A DNA stretch of 64,000 nucleotides from Paraburkholderia edwinii (GTDB lineage Bacteria > Pseudomonadota > Gammaproteobacteria > Burkholderiales > Burkholderiaceae): the NCBI RefSeq assembly GCF_019428685.1, contig NZ_CP080096.1:2914001-2978000 (forward strand), written 5' to 3'. Under the pieces are notes generated by a model. That model had not been told where the DNA came from. It did no database searches and worked only from the letters and a program-made list of their open reading frames with translations. Made by a program: the position numbers and the translations under genes. The stretch's first letter is position 1. Every line of letters starts with the position of its first letter. Below, piece by piece: positions 61,021-64,000 of the stretch.

Positions 61021-61356
61021 TCAGGTTTGTAGCGCATCAACACCCGGCAATCGGAATACGCGCGAAAGCGGCTGCTGAAGCGGTGTGTGATCCGTGGCGG
61101 TCTGCATGAGGTCCGCCATGTAATCCCACCATTTGCGCATCACAGCGAGATGCGGCAGTTCGTCCATCGTGTGATCGGCGGTGCGCGTGAGCACCGCGAA
61201 CAGATGATGCGTTGCGTCATCGTAGTAGATCGAATAATCGCGCACGCCGGCTTGATGCAATGCATCAACCAGCTCCGGCCAGATCTCGTTGTGGCGCCGT
61301 TCGTATTCGTCGCGCATGCCGGGGTTCAGCACCATCCGGAAAGCGATTGTCTCCAT
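61021..61356 (-). CDS. rhaM: L-rhamnose mutarotase
   Basis: A 111-residue protein from ATG 61356, which has GGAG six nucleotides upstream (ATG 61368 is a less well spaced alternative). It has the RhaM/RhaU fold sequence IAFRMVLNPGMRDEYERRHN, YSIYYDDATHHLFAVL and MRKWWDYMADLM. It interconverts alpha- and beta-L-rhamnose. It leads the lactonase-transporter operon, 35 nt before the lactonase gene. Confidence 0.93.
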   Translation of the reverse strand: METIAFRMVLNPGMRDEYERRHNEIWPELVDALHQAGVRDYSIYYDDATHHLFAVLTRTADHTMDELPHLAVMRKWWDYMADLMQTATDHTPLQQPLSRVFRLPGVDALQT

Positions 61357-61555
61357 GCCGCGCTCCATGTCCTCGCTTGATGTCCCGCTAACTCCCGCCG
61401 TGCTTTTCGTGCCGGGCTAAGGCTTTCGGGTGCCGTTCGCCGCGGTTGACGGGCGCTTTCGCGGTCGCGCGTATGCAACGACTATAATTCGGGCGTCGAT
61501 AGCCTCTCAATCCGTTGTTCGGATAGGGCGATACCGAAACCGAATCGCACACCTC

Positions 61556-62566
61556 ATGAGCCAGAACGCCGCCACCGTCGCCCTTATCAACCGGCTCAAG
61601 TTCAAACATCTTGCGCTGCTCGTCGCACTCGACGACACCCGCAACGTCCATCAGGCGGCCGACGCCATCAACGTCGCGCAGCCGAGCGCGAGCCGCATGC
61701 TCGGCGATATCGAGGAAGCGCTCGGCTTTCTGCTGTTCGAGCGCAACGCGCGCGGCATGCAGCCGACGCCGCTCGGCGTCGTTACGCTCGCCTATGCGCG
61801 CCGCGCGCTCGCCGAACTGACGCGCTTTGCCGACGACCTCGAAGTGAAGCGCAAAGGCGGCCACGGCCAGCTCACCGTGGGCGCCATCATGGGCGCTGCG
61901 CCCGACCTGCTCGCGATGGCCGTCGCGACACTGAAGACCGAGCGGCCGCTGCTCAACGTCTGCATCCTCGGCGAAACGAGCGACCAGGTCGTGCAGTTGC
62001 TGCATCGCCGCGAAGTCGACCTCGCGCTCGGGCGCCTCACCCATCCGCTGCAGCACAACGATTTCAGCTTCGAGCCGCTCGCGCGCGAAACGCTGCTGCT
62101 GGTCGTGCGCGCCGTGCATCCGCTTGCAAGCCGTACGACGCTCTCGCTGCCCGAAGTGATCGGCTGGCCGTGGGTTGCGCAGCCGATTTCGAGCCCCGCG
62201 CGCGTGCTGTTCGAAGAAGAACTCGCACGCGCGGGGCTGACCACGCCCGCCAATCTCACCGAATGCGCATCGATTTTCGCGACGCTGCAGCTGCTCGAAA
62301 ACTACGATGCCGTTGCGATGCTGCCCGAATCGGTCGTGCGCGACCATGTGCGCGGCAAGCTGCTGGTCGCGCTGCCGGTTGAAATCGGCAAGAGCCTCGC
62401 GGGCTTCGGCATTCTGACGCGCAAGGAAGAACCGCTCGCCGAGCCGGCCGAACGCTTTGTCGAATTGCTGCGTCAGCATTCGCTTACGCTAAAGCGCGAT
62501 GCGCCCGCGGCCGGCGATGTCGCGTCTGCCAGTCGTGCCGCGCCCAAGACTGCGTCCGCGCATTGA
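61556..62566 (+). CDS. LysR family regulator of the rhamnose genes
   Basis: A 336-residue LysR protein from ATG 61556. The winged helix reads HLALLVALDDTRNVHQAADA and VAQPSASRMLGDIEEALGFL, with the effector domain from LTVGAIMGAAPDLLAMAV. It is divergent from rhaM (200-bp gap) and convergent with the SDR gene, in the middle of the rhamnose genes, so it probably controls both arms. A TATAAT hexamer (61483-61488) lies in the gap. The C terminus is a short Ala/Ser-rich tail. Most rhamnose pathways use AraC (RhaS/RhaR) or DeoR regulators. Confidence 0.9.
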   Translation: MSQNAATVALINRLKFKHLALLVALDDTRNVHQAADAINVAQPSASRMLGDIEEALGFLLFERNARGMQPTPLGVVTLAYARRALAELTRFADDLEVKRKGGHGQLTVGAIMGAAPDLLAMAVATLKTERPLLNVCILGETSDQVVQLLHRREVDLALGRLTHPLQHNDFSFEPLARETLLLVVRAVHPLASRTTLSLPEVIGWPWVAQPISSPARVLFEEELARAGLTTPANLTECASIFATLQLLENYDAVAMLPESVVRDHVRGKLLVALPVEIGKSLAGFGILTRKEEPLAEPAERFVELLRQHSLTLKRDAPAAGDVASASRAAPKTASAH

Positions 62567-62597
62567 ACATCACAATGAGCATCGCAATGAGCACGCC

Positions 62598-63380
62598 TCA
62601 TTGCAGATTCACGAACAGGCCGCCGTCGACGAGTAACGCGGCACCCGTCACATAGCGCGCCCGGTCCGACGCAAGAAACACGACGCAATCAGCAACGTCG
62701 TCGGGACGGCCTAGGCGCCCGAGCGGAATGCGCTTTTCGAAGTACGCCTTCTTGGCTTCGTCGGCGAGGTCTTCCGCGTTGAGGTCCGTTGCGATTGTGC
62801 CGGGCATGACCGAATTGCAGCGAATGCCATACGGCCCGAGCGCGATCGCGCACGACTGCATCAGCGAATGCACGCCGGCCTTGGTCGGCGTGTAATGCGT
62901 CTGCATGCCGCCGCCGACCAGCGCGCTGATCGAACTCGTCGCGACGATCGCGCCACCCGTGCCCTGCGCTTTCATCTGCTGCGCGGCGGCCTGCGTCACG
63001 AAGAATGCGCCGTTCAGGTTCACCGCCACCGTCGTTTCGAGCACGTCGGCCGGCATATCGAGAAACGCGTGAAACGGGCAGATGCCCGCATTACTCGCGA
63101 GCACGTCGACCTTGCCGAACGCCTCGACCGTGCGGCGCACGAGTTCCGGTCCGGTCGCGCGATCGGCGACGTTGCCTTCGACCGCGATCACGCGGCGGCC
63201 CAGCGCTTCGATTTCCTCGACGACTTCCGCGACCGCGGAGCGGCGGTTATACGACGCGTCGTTGTCGCCCCAGTAATTGATCGCGACATCCGCGCCGTCT
63301 TTTGCGCACGCCACCGCAATCGCGCGGCCGATACCGCGCGAGCCGCCCGTCACGATCACCGCCTTGTCTTTCAGCAACAC
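62598..63380 (-). CDS. Short-chain dehydrogenase, probable L-rhamnose 1-dehydrogenase
   Basis: A 260-residue SDR. The cofactor motif VIVTGGSRGIGRAIAVACAK and NAGICPF are present. The catalytic set is Ser in VATSSISALVGG and YxxxK in HYTPTKAGV. It ends AALLVDGGLFVNLQ, as in classical SDRs. In the non-phosphorylating pathway L-rhamnose is oxidised to the 1,4-lactone by such an enzyme; the adjacent mutarotase, lactonase and rhamnonate dehydratase support this. A general sugar dehydrogenase is the alternative. Confidence 0.85.
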   Translation of the reverse strand: MLLKDKAVIVTGGSRGIGRAIAVACAKDGADVAINYWGDNDASYNRRSAVAEVVEEIEALGRRVIAVEGNVADRATGPELVRRTVEAFGKVDVLASNAGICPFHAFLDMPADVLETTVAVNLNGAFFVTQAAAQQMKAQGTGGAIVATSSISALVGGGMQTHYTPTKAGVHSLMQSCAIALGPYGIRCNSVMPGTIATDLNAEDLADEAKKAYFEKRIPLGRLGRPDDVADCVVFLASDRARYVTGAALLVDGGLFVNLQ

Positions 63381-63418
63381 AACTGTCTCCTTCGTTGACT
63401 GACCTGGTGCCTTGATGC

Positions 63419-63476
63419 TTTTAATGCGTGCCTTTTATGCGTGCTTTTTATGCGTGCTTTTTATGCGGCGCTTTTA
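63419..63476. repeat. 13-bp tandem repeat between SDR and rhmD
   Basis: About four copies of TTTTATGCGTGC(T) run up to the rhmD stop codon (63476-63474). Copy 1 has an extra A (TTTTAATGCGTGCC) and the last copy changes to TTTTATGCGGCGC. It looks like recent slippage. Confidence 0.8.
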
Positions 63477-64000
63477 GTGCGGGTACGGCCGCGCAAGCGC
63501 GCATTCCGGATTCAACCGCACGCCGAAGCCCGGCGTGTCCGGCACCTTCAACCTGCCGCTCACCGGTACCGGCTCGTCGAGCAGAAGCGGCGTGAACATC
63601 GGCACGACTTCATCGGCCTTCGGCGCCATCATCAGGAACTCGGAGAACGGCGAGTTATGTCGCGTCACCACGAAGTGATAGCTGTACACCGACGATCCAT
63701 GCGGCACGACCAGCACGTTATGCGCATCGGCAAGCGCCGAAATCTTGATCAGCTCGGTAATGCCGCCGCACCAGCCGACGTCCGGCTGGATCAGATCGCA
63801 GCATTCCATTTCGAGCAGCATCCGGAAGCCCCAGCGCGTCGCTTCGTGTTCGCCGGTGGACACCATCATGCCTCGCGGAACGTTGCGGCGCAGTTCGGCG
63901 TAACCCCAGTAGTCATCGGGCGGCAACGCTTCCTCGATCCATTTGAGACCGTACTCGTGCGCCGCCTTCGCGAACTTCGTCGCATAGTTGACGTCGAGGC
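63474..64000 (-). CDS. rhmD: L-rhamnonate dehydratase, C-terminal part (cut by window edge)
   Basis: About 174 codons are visible up to the stop at 63474. The enolase-superfamily barrel follows RhmD closely: [87 protein letters not shown] and the end [13 protein letters not shown]. It converts L-rhamnonate to 2-keto-3-deoxy-L-rhamnonate. It precedes the SDR gene by about 90 nt on the same strand. Confidence 0.93.
   Translation of the reverse strand, partial: LDVNYATKFAKAAHEYGLKWIEEALPPDDYWGYAELRRNVPRGMMVSTGEHEATRWGFRMLLEMECCDLIQPDVGWCGGITELIKISALADAHNVLVVPHGSSVYSYHFVVTRHNSPFSEFLMMAPKADEVVPMFTPLLLDEPVPVSGRLKVPDTPGFGVRLNPECALARPYPH

Noticed and set aside
1..64000. Insertion sequences, prophage, CRISPR array, tRNA or rRNA genes
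   Set aside because: No transposase or integrase motif, no regular repeat-spacer array, and no tRNA- or rRNA-like segment was seen. Covariance-model scans could not be run.

Overview
The window is high-GC, densely coded DNA of Burkholderiaceae type. The best guess is Paraburkholderia, Caballeronia or a close relative. Supporting content includes an exopolysaccharide cluster with wza / low-molecular-weight phosphatase / tyrosine-kinase order, a DUF4148 protein, a nirBD-nasA-nasTS set, an ABC-fed non-phosphorylating L-rhamnose pathway, and several GlxA-type AraC regulators. I see no rRNA, tRNA, insertion sequence, prophage or CRISPR array. Genus and replicon cannot be decided from sequence reading alone.

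Layout. (1) 1-13 kb is an exopolysaccharide region: a Wzc-type kinase (cut by the window edge), tyrosine phosphatase, Wza export lipoprotein, GalU, an acyltransferase-3 membrane protein, a Wzy-like polymerase and the undecaprenyl-phosphate glycosyl-1-phosphate transferase. Interspersed are three paralogous GlxA/AraC regulators and an orphan FlhD-like protein. (2) 13.2-15 kb is a metal-homeostasis pair like E. coli yqjI-yqjH (His-rich PadR repressor and flavin ferric reductase) behind a triple palindromic operator. (3) 15-29.3 kb is core and accessory metabolism: a short-chain fatty acid transporter, acyl-CoA synthetase and mmsB, NfeD and slipin, a DUF4148 protein, a purine permease, cytochrome b561, DUF1488, a frameshifted AcoR-type sigma-54 activator, a VIT-type metal transporter and a ferredoxin. 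(4) 29.3-37.4 kb holds a HigBA-like toxin-antitoxin pair, a DadA-like oxidase, an AEC transporter with LysR regulator, and a cobalamin-riboswitch-controlled cbtBA next to a CobC-like phosphatase. A dienelactone-hydrolase/SnoaL fusion with a degraded active site follows. (5) 37.4-45.3 kb is assimilatory nitrate reduction (nirB, nirD, nasA, nasT, nasS). Its promoter carries a near-perfect sigma-54 box, an NtrC-like site and a NasT-type RNA hairpin. (6) 45.3-48 kb is a sugar-acid dehydratase pair (IlvD/Edd and DapA families). (7) 48-55.2 kb is a self-contained peptide-secretion island. (8) 55.2-64 kb is an L-rhamnose regulon: an ABC importer, mutarotase, putative lactonase, SDR dehydrogenase and L-rhamnonate dehydratase (cut by the edge), with a LysR regulator.

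The most interesting element is the island at about 48.1-55.2 kb. Three tiny tandem paralogous genes (37, 38 and 49 codons, each separated by 2 nt) are too short for ordinary gene calling. Each encodes a 17-residue leader beginning MQKI and ending in Gly-Gly, followed by a short core that starts CNKRSSS (twice) or ANKGSSS (once). Downstream on the same strand are a divergent LPLAT/LpxL-like protein, an HlyD-type adaptor, an ABC exporter with an intact C39 peptidase domain, and a dedicated TolC-like outer-membrane protein. A strong stem-loop lies between the peptide genes and the machinery. An orphan RcsB-like response regulator is divergently encoded across a region with an inverted repeat. 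I infer a peptide export system of unknown purpose (bacteriocin, signal or surface peptide), in which two mature peptides would expose an N-terminal cysteine.
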